A DNA stretch of 64,000 bases, taken from Myxococcales bacterium. GTDB taxonomy: Bacteria; Myxococcota_A; Polyangia; Polyangiales; Houyiibacteriaceae. Numbering within the stretch: the first letter of the stretch is position 1; the number at the start of each line of letters is the position of its first letter. Under the pieces are notes generated by a model. The model was not told where the DNA came from and did no database searches. It was given only the letters and a program-made list of their open reading frames with translations. Below are positions 37,652 to 46,155 of this stretch, in pieces. The stretch lies in contig JAOTYL010000004.1 in the NCBI GenBank assembly GCA_029861865.1, positions 1 through 64,000 on the forward strand. Reading direction: 5' to 3'. The translations under genes were made by a program, and so were the position numbers.

Positions 37652-38541
37652 GCGCCGACCTCCGTCACGAACGCGTTTTCGCCCAGGATCTCTCGGATCC
37701 TCAGTGCCTCGTCGCGCTTCGGGGCCAGCGCGATCATGCACCCACCGCCCCCGCCACCGGTCATCTTCGCACCCAGCGCTCCTGTCTTACGGGCTGTCTG
37801 ACACATCTCATCCAGCTTGGTCGTACAGAGCATGAGCGAGCTCAAGATGGTGTGGTTGAGGTCCAGCAGTTGGCCGAGCGCGACGTGATCCCCAGCCTCT
37901 ATCGCAAGCTTCGCGTTCCGGACCAGGACGTCGATCGCCTCGAAGGCCTTGTTGACCCGGACCGGGTCGGATTCCAGCTGGCGGGCAACAGACGAGACCA
38001 TCTCTTTGGTGCTCGGGCTTTGTCCACTGTAACCGACCACCAAGTGCAGCGGCTTGTTCGAGCGAAGTGGCTGAAGCGGCTCTCCTTTCCGAAAGAGCGC
38101 TACGCCTCCAACTGCCGACATCGTATTGTCGATTCCCGATGGGTTGCCATGGAAGATCTTCTCCCACTCATACGCCGCCTCGGCGAGCTTTTCCCGCGAC
38201 CTCTCCAGCCCGAGCGCCTCGTCGATCGCCTGCAACACAGCGACCCCGATCGCCGCCGAGCAGCCGAGACCCGCGCCCCCGGGAAGCCCAATCTCTGCGC
38301 GTACCTCGAGCGGCGGCCGCTTCGAATGTCCCGACAGCGCTATGGCGAATGCTCTTTCAAGCGGCTCGCCTGCCGGATCAGGCCGCACGTCCAGGTCCCA
38401 AGGGGACAGGATCAACAGGTCTTCATCCCCGGGCGACGCTTCGGCGACGACGCCTCGGTCAATGCCCACCGCGATCGCAGGGTATCCGTGCACCACTGCG
38501 TGCTCCCCGAGGAGGATGACCTTTCCCCGGCCAAAGCCCAT
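37648..38541 (-). CDS. mvk: Mevalonate kinase
   Basis: This 297-residue GHMP kinase phosphorylates mevalonate at position 5. It begins almost at the motif GKVILLGEHAVVHGYPAIA. The ATP loop is GGAGLGCSAAIGVA, the catalytic Asp/Ser block is HGNPSGIDNTMSAVGG, and the C-terminal glycine-rich motif is GAKMTGGGGGGCMIAL. Its ATG immediately follows the stop of the polyprenyl synthase, and its stop overlaps mvaD. HMG-CoA synthase and reductase are not in the window. Confidence 0.94.
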   Translation of the reverse strand: MGFGRGKVILLGEHAVVHGYPAIAVGIDRGVVAEASPGDEDLLILSPWDLDVRPDPAGEPLERAFAIALSGHSKRPPLEVRAEIGLPGGAGLGCSAAIGVAVLQAIDEALGLERSREKLAEAAYEWEKIFHGNPSGIDNTMSAVGGVALFRKGEPLQPLRSNKPLHLVVGYSGQSPSTKEMVSSVARQLESDPVRVNKAFEAIDVLVRNAKLAIEAGDHVALGQLLDLNHTILSSLMLCTTKLDEMCQTARKTGALGAKMTGGGGGGCMIALAPKRDEALRIREILGENAFVTEVGA

Positions 38542-39564
38542 TCAGCTTCCTCGTTCCGTGAGCAGCGTGGTCACGTTGGCAAGCACTTGTTTTCCTTCGT
38601 CGTCGAAAGGACTTGCCGCCAAGGCACTCCGTGCTTCGTCGCCCAAGCAGATCAGGCGCTCTTCGACGCGCACTCTGGCGCCGCTCAAAGCGCGCGCGGC
38701 TTCCTCGACCTCGGCGTTTGAGGCATCGGGATGTCCCCAGACTCGCGCGAGAGCAGCTCTGTCGAGCTCGCTCGGCGAAAGCTCGTGGAACGCTGCGACG
38801 ACCGCGTTGTGCTTGCCGTGACGCAAGTCGTCTCCCGGCTTGCCCGTCTCTCGGGTCGTGCTGAAGGTGCTCAGAAGATCGTCACGAAGCTGAAATGCGA
38901 TCCCGACCGGCACCGCCCAGCTTCGCAGTGACTCCATTGCGTTCTTCGACGCGTCCGCAAGTAGGCCACCCAGCTCTGCAGGGCCTCGAGTCGTGTAACT
39001 CCCTGTCTTCAAGCGGTGCATGCGCTCGACGTCTTGGTCAGCCATCAAGTCGAGCTGTTGCCCTGCGAAGACCTCTTTTTGAATGTCGACGAAGAGGTCG
39101 AGCGCTTCGTCACGACGGCCTTTCGGCAGCGAGCTCTCCAGAAAGAGCTCCCAACTGAAGGTGGATGCCAAGTCACCGGCCAGCACACCCAGGCTCGCAC
39201 CGAGGTGGGCATCGCCATGCTTCTTGGCGAACGCAAAATGCACCGCGGGGCCCCCGCGTCGCTCGTCGTCTTCATCCATCCAGTCGTCGTGTATCAGCAA
39301 GTAGCTTTGAAGAAGCTCGAGCGATGCTCCGACCTCGAGTGTCGGGCTGGGATCCGGGTCGCCGCTCGCTGCCCTGTAGGCCGCCGCAGTGACGATCGGT
39401 CGGAGCCGCTTCCCACCCCTCATCGTGAGGTCGCGCACCTCCGTAACGAGGTCGATCGCACGGGGCGAAAGCGCGACAGACTCCTCTTGCTTCAGCTCGA
39501 AAAAGCGACTGAGAATGATGTCGACCTTCTGCCGAATGTCGCTCATCCACGATTCGAGATCCAA
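38542..39564 (-). CDS. Polyprenyl diphosphate synthase (FPP/GGPP type)
   Basis: This 340-residue all-helical prenyltransferase condenses IPP onto allylic diphosphates. TTG 39564 is chosen: AAGGG lies 5 bases upstream and the resulting start DLESWMSDIRQKVD resembles the N-terminus of known homologues. ATG 39546 is an alternative. MRGGKRLRPIV binds IPP, and the first Asp-rich motif is LLIHDDWMDEDDERRGG (DDxxD). The second reads QLRDDLLS, where the usual third Asp is Ser. Tyr five residues before the first motif is compatible with a short-chain product, but FPP versus GGPP cannot be decided. First gene of the mevalonate kinase operon, divergent from fni. Confidence 0.88.
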   Translation of the reverse strand: MDLESWMSDIRQKVDIILSRFFELKQEESVALSPRAIDLVTEVRDLTMRGGKRLRPIVTAAAYRAASGDPDPSPTLEVGASLELLQSYLLIHDDWMDEDDERRGGPAVHFAFAKKHGDAHLGASLGVLAGDLASTFSWELFLESSLPKGRRDEALDLFVDIQKEVFAGQQLDLMADQDVERMHRLKTGSYTTRGPAELGGLLADASKNAMESLRSWAVPVGIAFQLRDDLLSTFSTTRETGKPGDDLRHGKHNAVVAAFHELSPSELDRAALARVWGHPDASNAEVEEAARALSGARVRVEERLICLGDEARSALAASPFDDEGKQVLANVTTLLTERGS

Positions 39565-39641
39565 TTGCCCTTGCACCACGGTCAGAGTGTCCCTATCCCG
39601 AGCTTCGTACACGGGGTAACCCTGCCGAGCAAGCAATCCAA

Positions 39642-40682
39642 ATGAGCTCCGACATCAAACAGCGAAAGGCTGATCACCTCGATCTCTGTGCAACCGACGA
39701 GGTTTCGTTCCGGCAGCGCACCACGCTGCTCGAGTGCGTTCGCCTGGTGCACCAATCCCTCCCTGAAGCAGACTTCGATTCTGTCGATACACGGGTTCGG
39801 CTGTTGGGCAAGGAGCTTCGTGCGCCTCTTCTGATCGCCGCGATGACCGGTGGTCACGAACGGGCCGCCGAGATCAATCAGGCGCTTGCGTCGATCGCGG
39901 ATGAGCGAGGATACGCATTCGGCTTGGGGAGCCAACGGGCCATGCAAAAGAGGCCCGACACTGCATGGACGTACCAAGTTCGGGAGCAGGCTCCGGACGT
40001 GCTGCTTCTCGGCAATGTTGGCGTCGTGCAGGCGCGCGATCTTTCGAGCAAAGCGATCGCCAAGATGCTCGCTGAAGTCGGCGCGGATGCGCTCTGCCTT
40101 CACATGAACCCAGCCATGGAGCTCGTGCAGCCCGAAGGCGATCGCGACTTTCGTGGAGGGCTCGACACGTTTCGGCGACTCTGGGAAGAGCTCGATCGGC
40201 CAATCATCGCCAAGGAGACCGGCAGCGGGGTGAGCCGTCAAGTGGCAGACAAGCTTCACGCGATTGGAATTCGGCACGTCGATACTTCTGGCGCCGGGGG
40301 CACTTCTTGGGTGGGCGTGGAGACCCTTCGCGCCGAAGGTCGAGGCAAGGCCATCGGCGAGGCTCTTTGGGATTGGGGCATTCCAACCGCAGCTTCGGTT
40401 CACTACTGTGTCGGTGCCGGCATGACGACCATCGCGACCGGTGGCATTCGCTCCGGGATGGACGTCGCCCGTGCGATCGCTCTAGGGGCGGGTTGCGCGG
40501 GAATCGCGCGCAACGTGTATCAAGCGTTTCTCGAGGGTGGAAGCGAGGGCGCACGCGCGTTTCTCTCCGGCGTCGAACGCGAGCTTCGCTCGATCATGCT
40601 GCTTTGTGGCGCGCGCACGATCGAAGAACTCCAACGCGCCCCTCACGTCATCACTGGCGAGCTAAAAGACTGGATCGACTGA
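39642..40682 (+). CDS. fni: Type 2 isopentenyl-diphosphate delta-isomerase
   Basis: This 346-residue FMN-dependent enzyme interconverts IPP and DMAPP, supplying the primer for the divergent polyprenyl synthase. Family blocks: RKADHLDLC near the N-terminus, PLLIAAMTGG, FGLGSQRAMQ, CLHMNPAMELVQPEGDRDF, PIIAKETGSGVS, VDTSGAGGTSW and TTIATGGIRSGMDVARAIALGA for flavin phosphate binding. The type 2 enzyme is usual where the mevalonate pathway is used. Its stop abuts the mscS stop with no gap. Confidence 0.94.
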   Translation: MSSDIKQRKADHLDLCATDEVSFRQRTTLLECVRLVHQSLPEADFDSVDTRVRLLGKELRAPLLIAAMTGGHERAAEINQALASIADERGYAFGLGSQRAMQKRPDTAWTYQVREQAPDVLLLGNVGVVQARDLSSKAIAKMLAEVGADALCLHMNPAMELVQPEGDRDFRGGLDTFRRLWEELDRPIIAKETGSGVSRQVADKLHAIGIRHVDTSGAGGTSWVGVETLRAEGRGKAIGEALWDWGIPTAASVHYCVGAGMTTIATGGIRSGMDVARAIALGAGCAGIARNVYQAFLEGGSEGARAFLSGVERELRSIMLLCGARTIEELQRAPHVITGELKDWID

Positions 40683-41639
40683 CTACTCGCTGGTTGTGTC
40701 TTCGGGATTGGTCGGCGAGGTTTCCCGCTCACGGGTGCTTGGTTGGTACCGCAACAGGTCCTCGACTCGTTCGAGCAGTTCGCCTTCGAAGTGCACCGAG
40801 AACCGAGGTTCGAGGAGCTTGCTTCGCACCCGCCAAACCACTGGGTCGGCCGGATCCCTGAGAACGACTGGCGCGGCGCCTGCGAGCACCCAAGGGGAAC
40901 TGAGGATCGCGTCGTTCAGCGCCAATCGTACCTGCGATGCGTCATGATACCCCTCGAGCCTGACGACGACCTCGTGCTCTGCTTCGGCGCCAGCATCGTA
41001 GACCATCGGCGCGCCGACCATGGCCCGGTTCGGAACGGTCAGCCGGTGGCCCTGTCCGTCGCGTAACCAAGTTGCCCGTAGGGAACGGCCCTCGACGGTG
41101 CCTTGGAAGCCATCTCCAGACACCCACATGCCTTTTTTCACGCGGCGCTCGCTGGCGAGAATTGCGCCTGCGACGACGTCTGCGAAGAGATCGCGAACCG
41201 ACCATCCCGTGACGATGGCGATAATCACGACCCCCCAAAGAATCCAATCGCGGCCCGAGGGCAAGAGCTCGAGAGCGATCGCGATCACAAGCCCAAACCC
41301 GGTGAGACGCAAGAGCATGACCAGCGCGCCCATGACGCGACGCAGGGGTACGTTGACCGTTATCCACGCACGCGTTCGCTCGGAGACGAAGAGCGCGAGG
41401 CCCACTCCGAGGAGCGACAAGAATAGAATCAAAAGCGGCCGACGCTTGGACGGCGATTCCTCTTCGATCTCGTCTGTGAATGGCTCAGACCCCTCGAATC
41501 CGAGGTCGGTGTCGAGTCGTTCTTCAGCCCGCGGCCGCTCCGAGGACTCGTGCTCAAGCGGTTCTTGTGCAGTCCCAGGCGAGACCAAGAGCAAGGCGAG
41601 AAGAAGCCCAAGCGGCATATTGCGATGAACAAAGGCCAT
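40683..41639 (-). CDS. MscS-family mechanosensitive channel protein
   Basis: From ATG 41639, which overlaps the upstream stop as TGATG, this is a 318-residue protein. It has a signal peptide (MPLGLLLALLLVSPGTA), an acidic periplasmic stretch, three membrane helices (about 70-165) and the MscS beta domain: SVRDLFADVVAGAILASE, then ATWLRDGQGHRLTVPNRAMVG and a cytoplasmic C-terminal region. Small MscS-type channels release solutes under hypo-osmotic shock. As the last gene of the Trk/Kef operon it fits an osmotic function. Confidence 0.85.
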   Translation of the reverse strand: MAFVHRNMPLGLLLALLLVSPGTAQEPLEHESSERPRAEERLDTDLGFEGSEPFTDEIEEESPSKRRPLLILFLSLLGVGLALFVSERTRAWITVNVPLRRVMGALVMLLRLTGFGLVIAIALELLPSGRDWILWGVVIIAIVTGWSVRDLFADVVAGAILASERRVKKGMWVSGDGFQGTVEGRSLRATWLRDGQGHRLTVPNRAMVGAPMVYDAGAEAEHEVVVRLEGYHDASQVRLALNDAILSSPWVLAGAAPVVLRDPADPVVWRVRSKLLEPRFSVHFEGELLERVEDLLRYQPSTRERETSPTNPEDTTSE

Positions 41640-44600
41640 CACAGCACCCATCCTCGTTCGGCGAATACCCTGCCGAGCGCACCGCGCAGGTGGACTGCGA
41701 TGACGAACGAACCGTCTCGTTCTTCGAGCAGGCCGAGATGAGCCAATCGACTGAGCTGCGCCTGCGCGGCATTTCGTTCCAGGCGAAAGAGGCGCGCTTG
41801 GCCGGCATCATCCATCCAACCCTCGCGCGCAATTTGATACAGGTTCACCAGAATGTCGTCTGGCAGTCGCTTGACACGAGCGTATGGCGACGCCGGGATG
41901 GGCCCGACGTGCACGACGTCGTCTACGATCCCACGGATCGAAGCCAACCACAATCGGAGCGCGTCGCGCACCAGCCCCCCCGTGGCCCTCTGTAGCTCGT
42001 GAAAGTACTGATCGTAGGGGCGTCGAATCCGGCTAGCACCTCGTGCGAACATGCCCTCGATTGGCGAACCGTCGCTCCGGTCGAACGAATGCTCGTAGCC
42101 GCTCAAACGGTGTCGCGCCATGACTGCCGCTTGCAGCTCGTGCTCGTTCAATGGCTCGAGCTTGATCACTTCGGGGAATGCATCTCTCAGCGGCGCGACC
42201 GTGGAAGCAAAGTTCCAGAACAACACTGCGCCGTGCGCCAACCAGCGGCGTCTTCCCCCTTCTTCGATGATCCCAGAGACGAAACGCCGCAGGGGATCAA
42301 ATCCCCCGGGCGCCATCGACAACATCCAGTGAAGCCCGTCCACGACGACCAGCTGACCTTCAGGCTTGTCTTGGAAGATCGCGTCGACGTCTTCGACCGT
42401 CACCGGCGCGGTGAAGACCACGCGCTTCACGTTCCTCCAGCGTCGGCTTCTGACGATCGCGCTCGACACTGCGGCCTTGCCAACCCCGTCGACGCCGATG
42501 AGCGCCACCGACCGCAGTCGCCCCTTGACCTCGCTAGAAAGGACAGCCTCCGCGCGACGGATTTCCTCTTCGCGACCAGTCAACACATCGCCAGCCTCCA
42601 TCGTGTCGGCCGCGAACAGGCGTCGGTACACCAGGGGCAAGTCGACCGAGACTTCAGGCGCGGCAAACGCGCCGGCAGAAAGAGCTTCGGTCGGTATCGC
42701 GGCCGTGATCCCGAGTGTCTCCGCCCAGCGCTCGAGCCGGTCCTCCCCAAACACGGCGCGCATGCCGCCCCGCACCTGGCGCTTGAGCCGCTCGAGCGGA
42801 GGCGCACGCTCAGCTTGCTCGATCATCCGGAGGCCACTCGCCGCCCGACGCATCGCCTCGAGCCGCGATTTGCTGAATGTGCCCTCTGCAAGCTCGCTAC
42901 GGAGGTTCGCGAGCGTTCCGAGCGATGCGTCACGCATCTCGCTCTCTATCAGTGAAGGCCACCCTCTTGCTTCGGCAAGCATCTCTTCGAGCGAGTTGTA
43001 GCTGCGCTCGAGTTGCCCATAGACCATGTCGCGAAGAAGAGTGTACATCTCTTCGGGGATCACTTCGTCATGGACGACCTCGAGCTCAGCGGTCGCGAGC
43101 TCGACGTTGAAGGCCACCGCCCGCTCGAGCTCCTGAAGGAGGTTCGCGAGAGGCTGGGCCTTCTCGGCGAGCTCGCGGCGACTTGCGAGCAGCTTTGGCG
43201 CTACCTGACTGTCGATGTAGGTGAGCACCACCTCGCGGAACGGCACCTCGACCTCGGGCAGGGCCGTCGGTAGTCGCCATTCACCAGTCTGGCGCTGTCC
43301 GACGGTGACGCGATAGCGAGGCGTGAGGCCGCGACAGGCATCAACCAACGTATCGAGCAGAGAAGCGATTTTCGAATCGTCGCTCAGGTCTTGATAGAGC
43401 TCGGTCGTGATGCGCACCGCTTCGCCGGTGACCTTGCTGGTCGCCTCGGTCGTCTGCCTCAGCGCCGCGGCGAGCTCTTCGCCCGAATAGTCCTTTTCGA
43501 GCTCCTGCTCCAGCTCTTTGAGCGTACCCTCGAGGGTCTCGCTCACCCGCTCCACCTGCGTGATTGCGCGGCGCTTCACCGTGTTGGCGAGTCGTGACAC
43601 GTACTCCGCCACGTTGTCTTTGATACGCGCCTCGAGACCGAGGAGCTCGAGCTCCATAGCCAGCGACGAGTATTCGGCGGAGCTCGCCTTACGGAGATTC
43701 GCAACGTCTTTTGTCAGCGTTTCCATCGCGCGCATCCGGGTCGCAAAACGGCGACTGGTGCGACGCTCACTTCTCGGCAGGTCCAGCGTGCCAAACGTCG
43801 GTAGGTCTTCTTTCATCTTGACGAACCCGCCGCTTAGGGCGCTTGCAGCTCTGTGTGTGCCTTCGTTCGTGATTCGCACCACTTCGTCGAGGGCCAGGGA
43901 AAGCTCTTCCTCGACATCATGGCGCAAGCGCACCAGCTGCTTTTCCAGATCGACGTCTGGATCCGGCCCGATTTCGACGATGTCGTCGTAACCCGCCATC
44001 ACGCCGTCAAAGAGACTCCGGGTACGGGCTGCAAGATGTCGGTTCGCCTCCACGAAGAGCGCGGCCAGAGCCTCGAGGCGAGCAGGAGCGTCGTAGGAAA
44101 GACGGAAGCGAGCGAGTGCACGAAATTTGAGGTCGCGCGTGGGTGGACCTTGCCCGAGTGCCTTCCGCCACCCACGCCTGAGGCGTAACATCTGACGTCG
44201 AAGCCGCCGCCAAGGCGAATCATCCTTGTTTGGCCCGTACGACTGCGGCTCGAAGGGCGCGACCACGACCTCGGGCAGAGCGTCGACTATGCTGTCCAGG
44301 TCTTGAATCATGCTCTCTGGTGTCCAGGTTTGCTTTGCCAACGTGACCGACCGGCCAAGCACGATCCCGCGCCAATGGGCTGCCAAGTCGGACTGCGCGG
44401 ATCGCAACATCGTGACCAGCTCCTCGCGATCGGCATCGTTTTCAGCTCGGGCTTGCACCGTCAATCTTCGATGATGCCGTAGGAATTCGCGACGAAGGTC
44501 ACGCAGATACTGCGCGGAATCGGTTTGAAACTCGCGAAGGGGACCGGTCGACACCTCTCGGACGATGCTCTGCAAATCGCCGGCGAGATCCTGCATGCGC

Positions 44601-46153
44601 GTGTTGAGCTCGTCGCTTTGAGTCTCGAGGGTCGGACCCCACAGATCCTTTTCGCCGATGTGTTGCGGCCACGGCTCGAGCCGTCTCGGTGCGCCGGGCT
44701 CTTCACTCTCCGGTCGAAGCGAAGGCGGCCTGACCGACAGGTGTCGGGTGGGCGCAATCGAAGAGCCACCGGTGATCGTTTCGCCCGCTAGACCGAGCCC
44801 CATCTTGAACATGACCGGGCCCACCAGCTCGTTGATCGCCACCCCTCCGATGATCAGGGTCTCGAGCGATGTGCCAAGCTCGCCGAAGGTCTTTCCAATG
44901 ATCGCCGCCAATAGGATCGAGACCCCTGCCTGGGATACGAAGCCCATCCAGCCAAACTGCCGAGTCGCTTCATCTGCCTTACCGAGCCGAGCGCCAGCCT
45001 TGGTGCCCGAGTAAATGGCGAAGCCACGAACGGTGACGAGGGCGATCGCGAACAAAGCGACCTCCCGAAGCTCCTCCAGATGGAGCTTGGCCCCGGCGAG
45101 CGTGAAGAAGACGACGTAGACGGGCAGTGACAACCGTTCGACCGTCTCGATCAATCGATGGCCTGTCTTCGAAAAGTTGGCGACGCCAAAGCCGGCCGCT
45201 AGGAACACCAGGACCAGATCCCATTCGAGAACCCCGGCGATGTATGCGACTAGATAGACGACGCCTACCACGAAAATCAGGAGCTCTTGATTGACGTAGC
45301 GGATGTACAGAGCCATCAAGCCGCCGACGACCACTCCGCCAAATAGGATCGAAAACCCGATGTGCTTGACCAGGTATTCGCCGATACCGCCTTCGATCGC
45401 GGTGACCCCGAGCTGCTGACCGACGATCACTACGGCAATCGCAAATGCGACCACCACGAGGACGTCCTTGAGGACGACGACGGATAGAACGTTTTGGGTC
45501 ATCGCACCCTTGGCCCTCGTTTCCATGATCACGGCGATGGTCGCCGCTGGGGAGGTGGCGAGAGACACGGAGGCCACCATCGCCCCGACCGCGAGAGCTG
45601 CCGTCATGGGAAGCCCCTCGACGCCAGGCAGAGCGACGACCGGCACGACCCCCGAGATCAGCCAGAAAAACGCCGTGACCAACACGAGGACAGAAATCAG
45701 TTGTGCGGCTAGAACTCCGGTGATCGCGCCAAGACCCTTCTTCAGGCTCTCTAGCTTCAGCTCTCCACCCGCGGTCATGGCGATCAACGCGACGGCGAGA
45801 GTGTCGAACAAGCTCAGCTGCTCGATGACCTCGTCGTTCAGGACGCCTTTGTCGAACGGTGGAGGAAGCGCGAGTCCGGATAACGACTTGGCGAGGGATG
45901 GACCGAACAGCAAACCGGCGATCAGGTACCCCGTGATGTGAGGCAGCCGAATCTGGCCCACGAGGCCGCCGATGGTGTAGCTCGCAAGAACGACGAACCC
46001 GAGCGCGAGCATGGCGGTTGGGTCAAACGGACGTTTCGCGAGTTGCTCGAACTGATAGAGCGCGACCATTCCGAACAACAGCAGCACGATGACTGTAATC
46101 TGCCGGCGTGCGTGGGATTCTTCGCCCGGCGGCGGCATGCTGTAGGTGCTCAT
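41639..46153 (-). CDS. CPA2/Kef-type cation:proton antiporter fused to a STAND/AAA-like ATPase
   Basis: This 1504-residue protein has an unusual domain set. ATG 46153 is preferred because GGAGG lies 8 bases upstream. Residues about 20-455 form a CPA2 monovalent cation:proton antiporter with some 12 helices (VGQIRLPHITGYLIAGLLFGP, the ALAVGAMVASVSLATSPAAT core, LKDVLVVVAFA). Residues about 480-1150 are soluble and strongly helical, with coiled-coil-like Glu/Arg/Leu runs. An NTPase follows: Walker A-like GVDGVGKA near 1220 (Ala replaces the usual Ser/Thr), Walker B-like QLVVVDGLHWML near 1267, and a helical lid (LEPLNEHELQAAVMARHRL). A probable winged helix (DILVNLYQIAREGWMDDAGQ to SRLAHLGLLEE) ends the protein. 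STAND-type gating of an ion transporter is inferred. It lies between trkH and mscS. Confidence 0.82.
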   Translation of the reverse strand: MSTYSMPPPGEESHARRQITVIVLLLFGMVALYQFEQLAKRPFDPTAMLALGFVVLASYTIGGLVGQIRLPHITGYLIAGLLFGPSLAKSLSGLALPPPFDKGVLNDEVIEQLSLFDTLAVALIAMTAGGELKLESLKKGLGAITGVLAAQLISVLVLVTAFFWLISGVVPVVALPGVEGLPMTAALAVGAMVASVSLATSPAATIAVIMETRAKGAMTQNVLSVVVLKDVLVVVAFAIAVVIVGQQLGVTAIEGGIGEYLVKHIGFSILFGGVVVGGLMALYIRYVNQELLIFVVGVVYLVAYIAGVLEWDLVLVFLAAGFGVANFSKTGHRLIETVERLSLPVYVVFFTLAGAKLHLEELREVALFAIALVTVRGFAIYSGTKAGARLGKADEATRQFGWMGFVSQAGVSILLAAIIGKTFGELGTSLETLIIGGVAINELVGPVMFKMGLGLAGETITGGSSIAPTRHLSVRPPSLRPESEEPGAPRRLEPWPQHIGEKDLWGPTLETQSDELNTRMQDLAGDLQSIVREVSTGPLREFQTDSAQYLRDLRREFLRHHRRLTVQARAENDADREELVTMLRSAQSDLAAHWRGIVLGRSVTLAKQTWTPESMIQDLDSIVDALPEVVVAPFEPQSYGPNKDDSPWRRLRRQMLRLRRGWRKALGQGPPTRDLKFRALARFRLSYDAPARLEALAALFVEANRHLAARTRSLFDGVMAGYDDIVEIGPDPDVDLEKQLVRLRHDVEEELSLALDEVVRITNEGTHRAASALSGGFVKMKEDLPTFGTLDLPRSERRTSRRFATRMRAMETLTKDVANLRKASSAEYSSLAMELELLGLEARIKDNVAEYVSRLANTVKRRAITQVERVSETLEGTLKELEQELEKDYSGEELAAALRQTTEATSKVTGEAVRITTELYQDLSDDSKIASLLDTLVDACRGLTPRYRVTVGQRQTGEWRLPTALPEVEVPFREVVLTYIDSQVAPKLLASRRELAEKAQPLANLLQELERAVAFNVELATAELEVVHDEVIPEEMYTLLRDMVYGQLERSYNSLEEMLAEARGWPSLIESEMRDASLGTLANLRSELAEGTFSKSRLEAMRRAASGLRMIEQAERAPPLERLKRQVRGGMRAVFGEDRLERWAETLGITAAIPTEALSAGAFAAPEVSVDLPLVYRRLFAADTMEAGDVLTGREEEIRRAEAVLSSEVKGRLRSVALIGVDGVGKAAVSSAIVRSRRWRNVKRVVFTAPVTVEDVDAIFQDKPEGQLVVVDGLHWMLSMAPGGFDPLRRFVSGIIEEGGRRRWLAHGAVLFWNFASTVAPLRDAFPEVIKLEPLNEHELQAAVMARHRLSGYEHSFDRSDGSPIEGMFARGASRIRRPYDQYFHELQRATGGLVRDALRLWLASIRGIVDDVVHVGPIPASPYARVKRLPDDILVNLYQIAREGWMDDAGQARLFRLERNAAQAQLSRLAHLGLLEERDGSFVIAVHLRGALGRVFAERGWVL

Positions 46154-46155
46154 CG

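Noticed and set aside
37609-38721. 370-codon plus-strand open frame
   Set aside because: Antisense to mevalonate kinase and the prenyl synthase; no family features.
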